A DNA stretch of 15,572 nucleotides from an uncultured Acidimicrobium sp. (GTDB taxonomy: Bacteria > Actinomycetota > Acidimicrobiia > Acidimicrobiales > Ilumatobacteraceae). A program made the translations under genes and the position numbers. This document shows positions 1 through 7,119 of this stretch, piece after piece (position 1 is the stretch's first letter; each line of letters opens with the position of its first letter). The stretch covers positions 1-15,572 of the forward strand of contig CAINLH010000007.1 of the NCBI GenBank assembly GCA_903850275.1, read 5' to 3'. The notes below the pieces were generated by a model. It saw nothing but the letters and a program-made list of their open reading frames with translations, searched no databases and had not been told where the DNA came from.

Positions 1-409
1 CGCCAGGTACTGCGCGCAGTGGCTTCACCACTGGGCCGGCCGCAATGAGGCTCTCCTTATTGGCAAGCGCCAGCCGCTTGCCGCCCGCGAGGGTTGCAAG
101 CGTTACGGGAAGGCCGGCACAACCAACAACACCGTTCACGACAACATCGGCGTCGTCTACGACGTCGGTGAGATCGGAAGAAACATGGACACCGGGCAAC
201 AGGGCAGCCACTTTGCTGCGAGCCGCTTCGTCAGTTACTACAACTACACGTGGCTTCCATCGTTTAGCTTGCTCGACGACCACATCGATGGACGATCCAA
301 CGCCGAGTGCGACCACTTCAAACTTGTCGGGCGACTGAGCGATGACGTCCAGCGTCTGAGTGCCAATAGAGCCCGAGGACCCAGCAATCGCAACGCGTAC
401 AGCAACCAT
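1..409 (-). CDS. dxr: 1-deoxy-D-xylulose 5-phosphate reductoisomerase, N-terminal part (cut by window edge)
   Basis: This is the first dedicated enzyme of the MEP isoprenoid pathway. It converts DXP to MEP with NADPH in the cytoplasm. Only the first 136 codons are present; the frame runs off the left edge. The start is ATG at 409-407, and translation gives MVAVRVAIAGSSGSIGTQTL, containing the NADPH-binding GSxGSIG loop of the family (Ser replaces the commoner Thr). Near the window edge comes LALANKESLIAAG, the diagnostic ANKES segment of Dxr. The only nearby upstream ATG hits a stop after a few codons, which supports the chosen start. No strong Shine-Dalgarno sequence is visible. It lies 53 bases downstream of cdsA on the same strand, in the usual actinobacterial order cdsA-dxr, and is probably the last visible gene of the rpsB operon. 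The metal- and substrate-binding domains lie outside the window. Confidence 0.95.
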   Translation of the reverse strand, partial: MVAVRVAIAGSSGSIGTQTLDVIAQSPDKFEVVALGVGSSIDVVVEQAKRWKPRVVVVTDEAARSKVAALLPGVHVSSDLTDVVDDADVVVNGVVGCAGLPVTLATLAGGKRLALANKESLIAAGPVVKPLRAVPG

Positions 410-462
410 CGTGTCAGTCTGTCAGTTGGGCACGCGCATTGGTATGCACGTGCCTAAACAAC

Positions 463-1875
463 CTAATTCCAGGGCTGCAGAACCAAGGCGAGGTAATACA
501 CCGCAGGAAGTGTGAACAGCAGGCTGTCGAAACGATCGAGAGCGCCACCGTGGCCACTCAGTACCGTGCCGAAATCCTTAATGTTCATGTTCCGCTTAAA
601 CATCGACTCGGTGAGATCTCCGAGTGGAGCCATGATGCAAATAACAAGTGCAATTGCGATCCAATCGGTGAAGCTATTCCATGTGCTGCTTTGCAGACCG
701 ACCAGGATGACAATTGCAAAGGTTCCGATTGCGCCGCCAATCAATCCTTCAATTGATTTCTGTGGGCTAATCCAATCGCGAAGCGGTGTTCTTCCAACGG
801 CCGTGCCAACGAAGTAAGCAGCGATGTCGTTTGCGATTACACCCGCAACGATGATGAACAGTGTGTCGGTACCAACATTTGCAAATGCCTCACCAGAAGT
901 TGAGAAGCGCAGAATGAGTGCTGCATATGAGCCAAGCAGGCCGATCCAGACCAAAGCCAGCATCGTTACAGCGGTGCTTGGAAGCGGCGCCGAATCGATG
1001 CCGTCGCCTCCAACGAAAACTACGGCCGAAGCAATGAATGCAAAAGCGAATACCAGCGGCAACGCAGCATCGCCAATCCAGTAGGCGCTCAATGGTGCTG
1101 AAACACATGCAACAACACCGAGAACGAGCGGTGGACGATAGCCAGCCGCCGTTGCTTGGGTAAAGAATTCGAATGCGGCAAGACCGATTGCCAGCAACAC
1201 GATCACCATCACCGCTGCCGGGCGCCAGATCAGCGCACCGATAAACGCAGCGCCGAGCAATGCACCGACTGCAGTTGCAGTTGGCAGATCACGGCCACCA
1301 CCATTGCCGCGAGATTCGGGACGTGACAGTGAACCTGTGCCAGATGTGCGGTCGGCACGGGGGTCGCGCACTTGGCCTGGACGGTACGCACGAGTCACTT
1401 GCTCTGGGCGTGATGCACTTTGCCGAGGACGTGGCTGCGTTGACGAAGGGTCACGCGAAACAACTGGACGGCGTCGTTCGTCGGTCGGGTCGGTTCCGAT
1501 CACGATGCGTCCTTCACGACGTGGTCGCGAAACTGGCGGCGGTGTACCTGGATCAAACTTGCGCGAACCGCCAGTGAGATCTACTGCTGGACGCTTTGCC
1601 CCCGTGGATGCGGTTTGTTCTGGTTCGTTGTATGCAGACCAAACATCGGTTTCGTCATTGGATGCTTCTCGGTCGGCCTTCATGAATCGTGGAATTTCAC
1701 CGGTTGGTGGTTCGGTCCAATGTGGCAACTGTTCAGTCTCATTGCCACCAAACGAAAGTGCGGGGCCGCTGTCGTCTTGCTCGGCGAAACGCACCAAACC
1801 AAACTCGTCGCCAAAATCGATAGTGGGGTCTTGCCCACCGGTGTCATCACGCCCACGCCTGTTGTCGTCGCTCAT
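463..1875 (-). CDS. cdsA: Phosphatidate cytidylyltransferase with long disordered N-terminal extension
   Basis: This membrane enzyme makes CDP-diacylglycerol from CTP and phosphatidate, the precursor of phosphatidylglycerol, cardiolipin and phosphatidylinositol lipids. The 470-residue protein has two parts. Residues 1 to about 197 are hydrophilic and low in complexity, acidic at first and Arg/Pro-rich from about 113 to 190. Residues from about 198 on form multiple membrane helices. The CDP-alcohol cytidylyltransferase signature is at 424-450: S424, KR 427-428, KD 433-434, HGG 442-444, D447, R448, D450. Ser440 stands where the usual pattern has Pro or Gly. Usual family members are about 270-300 residues, so the extension is nearly all of the excess. 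The start is well supported by an AAGGAG ribosome binding site at about 1881-1886. frr ends 11 bases upstream, indicating one transcript. Confidence 0.95.
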   Translation of the reverse strand: MSDDNRRGRDDTGGQDPTIDFGDEFGLVRFAEQDDSGPALSFGGNETEQLPHWTEPPTGEIPRFMKADREASNDETDVWSAYNEPEQTASTGAKRPAVDLTGGSRKFDPGTPPPVSRPRREGRIVIGTDPTDERRRPVVSRDPSSTQPRPRQSASRPEQVTRAYRPGQVRDPRADRTSGTGSLSRPESRGNGGGRDLPTATAVGALLGAAFIGALIWRPAAVMVIVLLAIGLAAFEFFTQATAAGYRPPLVLGVVACVSAPLSAYWIGDAALPLVFAFAFIASAVVFVGGDGIDSAPLPSTAVTMLALVWIGLLGSYAALILRFSTSGEAFANVGTDTLFIIVAGVIANDIAAYFVGTAVGRTPLRDWISPQKSIEGLIGGAIGTFAIVILVGLQSSTWNSFTDWIAIALVICIMAPLGDLTESMFKRNMNIKDFGTVLSGHGGALDRFDSLLFTLPAVYYLALVLQPWN

Positions 1876-1886
1876 GGCAATTCTCC

Positions 1887-2444
1887 TTATACCTCTAGTA
1901 GTTCTTGCTCTTTGCGGGTAAACGCCTTGTCGATTTGCTCCACACTTTCGTGGGTCATCTTCTCAAGTTCTTTTTCTGCGCGCTCAAGATCATCTTTTGA
2001 AATATCGCCGGCCTTCTCTGAAGTTTCAAGCACCTTGCGCGCATCACGACGAACGTTACGCAATGCAATGCGTCCGTCTTCCGCCATGTTCTTCACAACC
2101 TTCACGTATTCCTTACGGCGCTCCTCGGTAAGCATTGGAAACGAGAGCCTGATGACGACGCCGTCATTGCCCGGCGTAACGCCTAAGTCGCTCCCCTGAA
2201 TTGCTTTTTCGATTGCGCCAATGGCGCCACGATCGTGGGGCTTGATAATCAACATTCGTGCTTCGGGAACCTGGAATGTGGCGAGTTGCTGCAAAGGAAC
2301 CACTGACCCGTAGTAATCAACAGGCAGTTTGTCTACCAAGGAGGAATTGGCCCGACCGGTGCGAACACCGAGGAACTGGCCCTGAACATGCTCTAACGCT
2401 TTGGCCATTTTATCCATGGCCTCTAGCAGGGTCTCTTCAATCAC
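1887..2444 (-). CDS. frr: Ribosome recycling factor
   Basis: RRF splits post-termination ribosomes together with EF-G. I place the start at GTG 2444-2442, giving 185 residues beginning VIEETLLEAMDKMAKALEHV, exactly the usual family length and N-terminus. The open frame continues 33 codons further upstream but only inside pyrH. The hallmark segments are VRTGRAN (residues 27-33) and RNVRRDA (129-135), the latter including the conserved Arg132 that contacts rRNA. The C-terminal helix is charged, as expected for the three-helix bundle. The GTG overlaps the pyrH stop as GTGA (2441-2444), so translation is probably coupled to pyrH. cdsA follows 11 bases later. Confidence 0.97.
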   Translation of the reverse strand: MIEETLLEAMDKMAKALEHVQGQFLGVRTGRANSSLVDKLPVDYYGSVVPLQQLATFQVPEARMLIIKPHDRGAIGAIEKAIQGSDLGVTPGNDGVVIRLSFPMLTEERRKEYVKVVKNMAEDGRIALRNVRRDARKVLETSEKAGDISKDDLERAEKELEKMTHESVEQIDKAFTRKEQELLEV

Positions 2445-3178
2445 CCAACCAGCGTACCTATTTCGTTGCCCCTGAGTATGGACTTGACGTTTCCACGCTC
2501 GAGCAGGTTGAACACAACGATTGGCAAGTTGTTGTCTCGGCAAAAGGTGATTGCCGTGGAGTCCATGACTTTGAGGCCCTTATTGATCACATCAAGATGA
2601 GAAATGTGCGTGTACTTGGTGGCTGTCGGGTCGAGTTTCGGGTCGGCGGTGTACACACCATCGACACCAGAGTGCGTTCCCTTCAAAATGGCTTGCGCCG
2701 AAATCTCTGCAGCACGCAAAGCCGCGGCGGTATCGGTGGTGAAAAATGGATTGCCTGTGCCACCGGCCAAAATAACAACGCGTCCCTTTTCTAGGTGGCG
2801 TTCTGCGCGGCGACGAATATATGGCTCGGCGACTTTCGGCATCTCTACTGCGGACATCACACGCGAAGACTGCCCAACTCGTTCGAGCGCGTCTTGGAAT
2901 GCCAGAGCGTTCATCACGGTTGCGAGCATTCCCATGTAGTCGGCTTGCGCCTGATCCATGCCTTGCCCTGCACCCTTAAGTCCACGCCAGAAGTTGCCAC
3001 CACCGACAACGACCGCGATGTCGACACCAAGCTCTTGACGTGTTTCAAAAAGCTCGGTAGCAACTTGATGCAGCACGTCGCTGTCGAGACCGAATCCAGT
3101 TTTTTCTGCCAACGCTTCACCAGACAACTTCAGGACGATGCGACTCCAGCGCGCCTGCGGGTTGACTTTGGATGACAT
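2441..3178 (-). CDS. pyrH: UMP kinase
   Basis: UMP kinase is the hexameric amino-acid-kinase-fold enzyme that phosphorylates UMP to UDP using ATP. It supplies pyrimidine nucleotides and is regulated by UTP and GTP in characterised homologues. The 245-residue protein shows the expected order: IVLKLSGEAL with the phosphate-binding Lys17, VVGGGNFWRG (58-67), the UMP-contact Asp80, GGTGNPFFTTDTAA (139-152) and VDGVYTADP (172-180). The length is typical. It lies 15 bases downstream of tsf and overlaps frr by four bases, the classic tsf-pyrH-frr arrangement. The ATG is preceded by only a weak ribosome binding site. Confidence 0.97.
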   Translation of the reverse strand: MSSKVNPQARWSRIVLKLSGEALAEKTGFGLDSDVLHQVATELFETRQELGVDIAVVVGGGNFWRGLKGAGQGMDQAQADYMGMLATVMNALAFQDALERVGQSSRVMSAVEMPKVAEPYIRRRAERHLEKGRVVILAGGTGNPFFTTDTAAALRAAEISAQAILKGTHSGVDGVYTADPKLDPTATKYTHISHLDVINKGLKVMDSTAITFCRDNNLPIVVFNLLERGNVKSILRGNEIGTLVG

Positions 3179-3193
3179 ATCTAAGCGTTGAAC

Positions 3194-3982
3194 CTAACCG
3201 ATTTCGACTTGCGAGAAGCGAACGATGGTTGCCTTGCCAATGATTTGGGCAACGGATTGCTTGTCGTCCTTGGCATAAGGCTGCTCGAGCAATGCAATGT
3301 CCTTGAAAAAGCCCTGCACTCGGCCATCCACGATCTTGCCGATGGCGGCTTCCGGCTTACCCTCGTTGCGGGTAACCGTTTCGAGCGTTGCCCGCTCGGC
3401 TGCGATGACCGACTCTGGGACATCGGACTTTTGCAAATACTTTGGCCGTGCAAAGGCGATGTGAACGGCGATGTCGTGTGCGAGTTCCTGCGTTGCACCA
3501 CTCATTTCAACAAGAACACCGTTGACGCCACGTCCACCCTGGATGTGAATGTAGGAATCGAGCACGTTGCCACTAGCGGCTTCGAACCGCACGATGTCTC
3601 CGAGTTCGATTTTTTCCTTCAACAGAATCTTCAAGTCTTCAAGTTGTGCGGAGCGTTCGGCAACTGCGGCTTCACCCTTAGCAATGACGAGCTCGACTAG
3701 CGCTGTTGACTCGGCAAGAAAGTGCTCGCTTGCAGCAACAAAGTCGGTTTCGCACTTCAGTTTGACGATTGCACCAACATTGCCCTTGATCTGCAAGGCA
3801 ACAATGCCCTGCGCACTGTCGCGGTCGTCACGCTTGGCACTTGCGGCCAAGCCCTTCTCGCGCAACCACTGCTTGGCGGCCTCGATGTCGCCACCGTTTT
3901 CTTCAAGAGCTTTTTTGCAATCCATCATTCCCGCGCCACTTGATTGGCGAAGTGCCTGAACATCTTTTGCTGTGAACGACAT
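3194..3982 (-). CDS. tsf: Elongation factor Ts
   Basis: EF-Ts exchanges GDP for GTP on EF-Tu. The 262-residue protein starts with a UBA-like domain containing the signature SSGAGMMDCKKAL at 14-26. The EF-Tu-contacting segment TDFV is at 79-82, with Asp80 and Phe81 in the positions known from E. coli to disturb the Mg2+ site of EF-Tu. It is somewhat shorter than the 275-285 residues common elsewhere, with a compact C-terminal part. It lies 5 bases after the rpsB stop. A GGAGG Shine-Dalgarno sequence sits inside the last codons of rpsB, about 10 bases before the ATG, which supports this start and an rpsB-tsf operon. Confidence 0.97.
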   Translation of the reverse strand: MSFTAKDVQALRQSSGAGMMDCKKALEENGGDIEAAKQWLREKGLAASAKRDDRDSAQGIVALQIKGNVGAIVKLKCETDFVAASEHFLAESTALVELVIAKGEAAVAERSAQLEDLKILLKEKIELGDIVRFEAASGNVLDSYIHIQGGRGVNGVLVEMSGATQELAHDIAVHIAFARPKYLQKSDVPESVIAAERATLETVTRNEGKPEAAIGKIVDGRVQGFFKDIALLEQPYAKDDKQSVAQIIGKATIVRFSQVEIG

Positions 3983-3987
3983 GTTGC

Positions 3988-4854
3988 TTACGCCTCCGGG
4001 GTTGCTTCGCCAGCCGATGCAACGCGTGCATCGCGGGCGGCTTGTGCTTCTGTGGCGGCCTTGCGTGCGGCTTCTTGCTGAAGCTCAAACTCGGCTTGTT
4101 CTGCAGCGTTGCGAGCCACGGGTGCTGCAGGTGCCGAAGATGGAGCCGATGCGCGGCCGGTTGTCTTTTCTGCGATGAAGCGACCTTCAGTCACTGCTTC
4201 GCAAATCATGCGGCACATCAATTCGTTGGCCCTGATGGCGTCATCGTTGCCAGGAATTGGGTAGGTGATGAGGTCTGGGTTGACGTTGGTGTCGACGACA
4301 GCAATGACTGGAAGCCCAAGCTTGTTGGCTTCGGTAACAGCAATGCTTTCCTTCACGGTGTCAAGAATGAAAACTGCCGTTGGGAGGCGGGACATGTTGC
4401 GAATGCCCGACAAGTTCTTCTGCAATTTTTCGAGCTCGCGAGAAATGAGCAATGCTTCCTTCTTTGGCATCAATTCAAACTCGCCAGTGTCGCGCATGCG
4501 CTCGTAGTCCTGCATTTTGCTTACACGCTTGGCAATGGTGTCGAAGTTGGTGAGCATGCCGCCCAACCAACGCTCGTTGATGTACGGCATTCCGCACTTC
4601 TCAGCGAAGAACTTGATTGGATCTTGCGCTTGCTTCTTGGTGCCGATGAACAAAATGCTTCCACCGTTTGCAACCATGTCGCGAACAAACTTGTATGACG
4701 TCTCTACGCGATCGAGCGTTTGCTCGAGATCGATGATGTAGATACCGTTTCGCTCTCCAAAAATGAAACGCTTCATTCGTGGGTTCCAGCGATGGGTCTG
4801 GTGACCGAAGTGAACGCCTGCTTCAAGCATTTGGCGCATGCTGACGATTGACAT
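3988..4854 (-). CDS. rpsB: 30S ribosomal protein S2 with Ala/Glu-rich C-terminal tail
   Basis: S2 is a protein of the small subunit body, bound near the S1/Shine-Dalgarno platform. Residues 1 to about 230 form the S2 domain with its characteristic segments: LEAGVHFGHQTHRWNPRM (10-27), IDLEQT (41-46), FIGTKKQA (69-76), RWLGGMLTNF (95-104), and a late VVDTNVNPDLITYPIPGND segment (186-204). Residues 231-288 are a low-complexity tail rich in Ala, Glu and Pro, which is common in actinobacterial S2 and probably disordered. The start is supported by the purine-rich ribosome binding site AGGAGAGGAG directly upstream of the ATG. It is the first gene of the rpsB-tsf-pyrH-frr-cdsA-dxr run and is preceded by a 125-base leader with possible RNA structure. 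Confidence 0.98.
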   Translation of the reverse strand: MSIVSMRQMLEAGVHFGHQTHRWNPRMKRFIFGERNGIYIIDLEQTLDRVETSYKFVRDMVANGGSILFIGTKKQAQDPIKFFAEKCGMPYINERWLGGMLTNFDTIAKRVSKMQDYERMRDTGEFELMPKKEALLISRELEKLQKNLSGIRNMSRLPTAVFILDTVKESIAVTEANKLGLPVIAVVDTNVNPDLITYPIPGNDDAIRANELMCRMICEAVTEGRFIAEKTTGRASAPSSAPAAPVARNAAEQAEFELQQEAARKAATEAQAARDARVASAGEATPEA

Positions 4855-4867
4855 AACTCTCTCCTCT

Positions 4868-4913
4868 CCTGTGGTTAACGAACATGAGGCCCTTGCGCCG
4901 AAGCGACCACAGG
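4868..4913 (-). promoter_or_regulatory. Possible structured 5' leader of rpsB (S2 autoregulatory candidate)
   Basis: In the rpsB-sense RNA, CCUGUGGU (4913-4906) pairs perfectly with ACCACAGG (4875-4868), enclosing 30 bases. Directly inside the stem lies CGC-UUCG-GCG, a small hairpin with the very stable C(UUCG)G tetraloop. The closing strand ends immediately before the AGGAGAGGAG ribosome binding site of rpsB, so folding or protein binding could change access to it. Protein S2 is known to repress its own operon through the rpsB leader in gamma-proteobacteria. Assigning that role here is inference, as no match to a known leader family could be tested. Confidence 0.45.
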
Positions 4914-4962
4914 GTGGGACTCACATATTTTCATTGCTGGACACGGATTTGTGACCGCTGTG

Positions 4963-4968
4963 AGTGTA
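4963..4968 (-). promoter_or_regulatory. Candidate -10 element upstream of rpsB
   Basis: On the minus strand this reads TACACT, a good match to the TAnnnT -10 pattern of the housekeeping sigma factor. It lies about 109 bases before the rpsB ATG, which would give a leader of about 100 bases that includes the inverted repeat at 4868-4913. No convincing -35 hexamer lies at 16-18 bases, so this is tentative. Nothing else is recognised in the 4855-4979 gap. Confidence 0.25.
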
Positions 4969-4979
4969 TCGGCAGGGCT

Positions 4980-5435
4980 CTAGAGCAACACCGCCCGCAC
5001 CCGCCGAGTGCAGGTTGACGGGTTGAGGTAGTTGCTACCCCTACGAACACCTATATACAGGGTCGTTCCGGCAGTGCCCAGGCCCTGACCGACCAGAACC
5101 GACTCGCCCAATGCCACCTGTGCCGAACGCAACCGGCCATGGGTAACCAACAGACCACCTTCTGTGCGCACCACTACATACATGGTGTTGGCAACCATGC
5201 CAACGAAACTCACCACTCCGTCGACAACCGAAGCAACCGAACCGCCGGGGCTCGGCCGGTATTCGATGCCCCTGTTACCTTCGCACCAGACACAATTCGG
5301 TGCGCGAAAATCGTCAATTACTTCGAGATGCGTTGGCAGCGAGAGCGAGCATGCCTGAGGAGTTTGAGCAAATACCAAACACACCGCCAATATCAACCAC
5401 GGCGGGAAATTGAGTGAAAAACGATTAGACAACAT
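4980..5435 (-). CDS. Secreted LytM/M23-fold protein, probably catalytically inactive
   Basis: This 151-residue protein has an N-terminal hydrophobic segment (about residues 11-26), probably a signal peptide; Cys29 follows it but without a convincing lipobox. The rest aligns by eye to the M23 (LytM) peptidase fold: RGIEY, VDGVVSFVG, YVVV, LLVTHGRL, GESVLVGQGLGTAG, TLYIGVRRG, YLNP. The metal site is degraded. The HxxxD positions hold N54 and E58, and the HxH positions hold T125 and Y127; only H99 remains. It is therefore likely a binding or regulatory LytM factor rather than a hydrolase. I prefer ATG at 5435 over an in-frame TTG at 5441. The start overlaps the end of the sigma gene by 11 bases. 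A M23-type gene beside rpsB is a recurring actinobacterial arrangement. Confidence 0.8.
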   Translation of the reverse strand: MLSNRFSLNFPPWLILAVCLVFAQTPQACSLSLPTHLEVIDDFRAPNCVWCEGNRGIEYRPSPGGSVASVVDGVVSFVGMVANTMYVVVRTEGGLLVTHGRLRSAQVALGESVLVGQGLGTAGTTLYIGVRRGSNYLNPSTCTRRVRAVLL

Positions 5436-6189
5436 CGGCAAGATGCATGCGCGAACGCAACTGCAACACTGCCTTGGTATGTATCTGAGAAACCCGACTC
5501 TCGGTTACGCCAAGCACTTCCCCAATTTCGCCCAGTGTGAGGTTTTCCTCGTAGTACAACACCAACACAGTTCGCTCACGATCGGGAAGCTTTTTTATTT
5601 CCTGGCGCATCACTTTGCGCAATTCTTCTGCTTCGACAACCGCATCGGGGCTTGTTGCTTTGTGCATATCCGAATGTGTACTTGTCGGTGTGCTGTCGGC
5701 GACTATGTGGTCTAGTGGACCAACCGAACTGGCCGCGATATTGGCCAAACGTTTCTGAAACTCTTCATCGCTGATCTCAAGCTTTGCGGCAATTTCTTCA
5801 TCACTCGGTGCGCGTTGCAGCGAATGCTCCAGTTCGGCAATGGCTGTTTCAATTGCGCGAGAGTGAGAACGAACTGAGCGCGGAACCCAATCAAGCGCGC
5901 GCAGACTGTCGAGTATTGCTCCCCTGATTCGCGGAACGGCATACGTTTCAAACGTGAAGCCCTGCAGTGGATCGAAACGATCTATCGCATTCATCAGCCC
6001 AAACACGCCGGCGGAAATGAGATCGCCGGTGTCCACACGCTTTGGCAAACCCGCGGCAAGACGACCGGCCACGAACTTGATGAGCGATGCGTAGTGCACC
6101 ACCAGCCACTCTCGAGCGATCGGGTCTTTATCCTCGTGCCACTGCTGCCACGCCTTGTCAATTGTCAGGCGAACTGGCAGAGCATTCAT
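5425..6189 (-). CDS. whiG: FliA/WhiG-family RNA polymerase sigma factor
   Basis: This is a sigma-70 family group 3 factor of 254 residues, the size of FliA/WhiG proteins. Region 2 spans about 28-107, with DLISAGVFGLMNAIDRFDP and the core/-10 recognition stretch FETYAVPRIRGAILDSLR followed by WVPRSVR. Region 3 follows at about 108-160 (PSDEEIAAKLEIS). Region 4 at about 200-246 has LTLGEIGEVLGVTESRVSQIH, a helix-turn-helix for the -35 element. WhiG controls sporulation in Streptomyces and FliA controls flagella elsewhere. Which process applies here cannot be read from the window, as no flagellar gene is visible. It sits 23 bases after xerC and overlaps the LytM-like gene, so they are probably co-transcribed. 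No anti-sigma gene is adjacent. Confidence 0.9.
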   Translation of the reverse strand: MNALPVRLTIDKAWQQWHEDKDPIAREWLVVHYASLIKFVAGRLAAGLPKRVDTGDLISAGVFGLMNAIDRFDPLQGFTFETYAVPRIRGAILDSLRALDWVPRSVRSHSRAIETAIAELEHSLQRAPSDEEIAAKLEISDEEFQKRLANIAASSVGPLDHIVADSTPTSTHSDMHKATSPDAVVEAEELRKVMRQEIKKLPDRERTVLVLYYEENLTLGEIGEVLGVTESRVSQIHTKAVLQLRSRMHLADVV

Positions 6190-6212
6190 GCCTGCTTATT
6201 ATGCCCTCTGAA

Positions 6213-7088
6213 TCAGGCCCGTGGATGAGACGTCCCATAGGCCGACTTCAGGCGCTCTTTGCTGACATGCGTATATCGCTGAGTTGTTGCCACATCGGCG
6301 TGGCCAAGCAGTTCCTGCACCGCGCGTAGGTCGGCGCCGTTGTCCAGCAAATGAGTGGCATACGTGTGGCGTAATGCATGCGGATGCGTGGGCGCGAGAG
6401 ACCGCGCGTCGATGATGCGTCGTACATCGCGGGTTCCCAGCCGAGTGCCACGCGAATTGACGAACAGCGCAACGGTCGACGCATTGGTAACCACTTCCGA
6501 CCGCAACGCCACCCACTGTTTCAATGCAACGAGTGACGGCTCGCCCACAGGCACACGTCGTTCCTTGCCACCCTTACCCATGACAGAAACGGCAAGTTGC
6601 TTGACGTTGATGCTGTCGATATCAAGGGAACAGAGTTCGCTCACACGAAGGCCGCTTCCGTACAACAGTTCGATGACCGCTGTATCGCGAGCAATTTTCC
6701 AATCTGGTTGATCAGTGTCGTCAGTATGGAGCAAAGCACCAAGTTGCTCGTTGGTAAGCACCTTAGGTAGACGACCAGTGTCGCTTGGGGTGCGCACACC
6801 AATTGTCGGGTCAACCGAAATTTGTTGGTTTCTTGCCAACCACCCGAAGTACCTGCGCAACGCAGCAAGCTTGCGACCCGTTGTGCGCTTAGCCATCTTC
6901 ATCGTGGTGAGAAAACCGATGTACTGCCGGACTACGTCTTTGGTTACTACATCCGGAGTGACAATGCTTTGGCGGCCCACCCATTCGATAAACAAATTGA
7001 CATCGCTGAGATAGGCCGAGACGGTGTGAGGAGATGCAGCAGTTAGCGAGACGCCGAATTGCTGAATTCGCCACGCATCGGTTTCCAT
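6213..7088 (-). CDS. xerC: Tyrosine recombinase XerC
   Basis: Xer recombinases resolve chromosome dimers at dif near the terminus. With the start at ATG 7088 the protein has 291 residues. It has an N-terminal SAM-like core-binding domain (about 1-85) and a catalytic domain (about 110-285). Catalytic residues are visible: Arg148 in SGLRVSEL, Lys172 in GKGGKER, His237 and Arg240 in HALRH, His263 in LLGH, and the nucleophile Tyr272 in QRYTHV. The frame also opens five codons earlier at TTG 7103. The ATG is preferred because GGAG lies nine bases before it, and this falls in the codons of the longer version. The location beside dprA, whiG and rpsB is the standard chromosomal xerC context and not that of a phage integrase. 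Confidence 0.95.
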   Translation of the reverse strand: METDAWRIQQFGVSLTAASPHTVSAYLSDVNLFIEWVGRQSIVTPDVVTKDVVRQYIGFLTTMKMAKRTTGRKLAALRRYFGWLARNQQISVDPTIGVRTPSDTGRLPKVLTNEQLGALLHTDDTDQPDWKIARDTAVIELLYGSGLRVSELCSLDIDSINVKQLAVSVMGKGGKERRVPVGEPSLVALKQWVALRSEVVTNASTVALFVNSRGTRLGTRDVRRIIDARSLAPTHPHALRHTYATHLLDNGADLRAVQELLGHADVATTQRYTHVSKERLKSAYGTSHPRA

Positions 7089-7119
7089 TTGGCTCTTCTC
7101 CAACGGCCGCGCTCAATAA

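Noticed and set aside
1304..1921. Plus-strand open frame of 205 codons opposite cdsA
   Set aside because: It lies over the low-complexity extension of cdsA, whose biased codons leave the opposite frames open.
2445..2543. Longer frr version with 33 extra N-terminal residues
   Set aside because: The extra part overlaps pyrH fully and lacks RRF similarity; the GTG at 2444 gives the family's usual 185 residues.
4042..4698. Plus-strand open frame of 218 codons opposite rpsB
   Set aside because: Antisense shadow of a highly conserved ribosomal protein gene.
4781..4887. Short open frame starting at an ATG in the rpsB leader and running into rpsB in another frame
   Set aside because: No ribosome binding site and no recognisable peptide; probably chance, though a leader peptide cannot be fully excluded.
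6213..7088. Tyrosine recombinase as the integrase of a mobile element, with the tRNA as attachment site
   Set aside because: The protein is a standard XerC in conserved context, the tRNA is nearly 7 kb away, and no direct repeat of the tRNA end or phage genes were seen.
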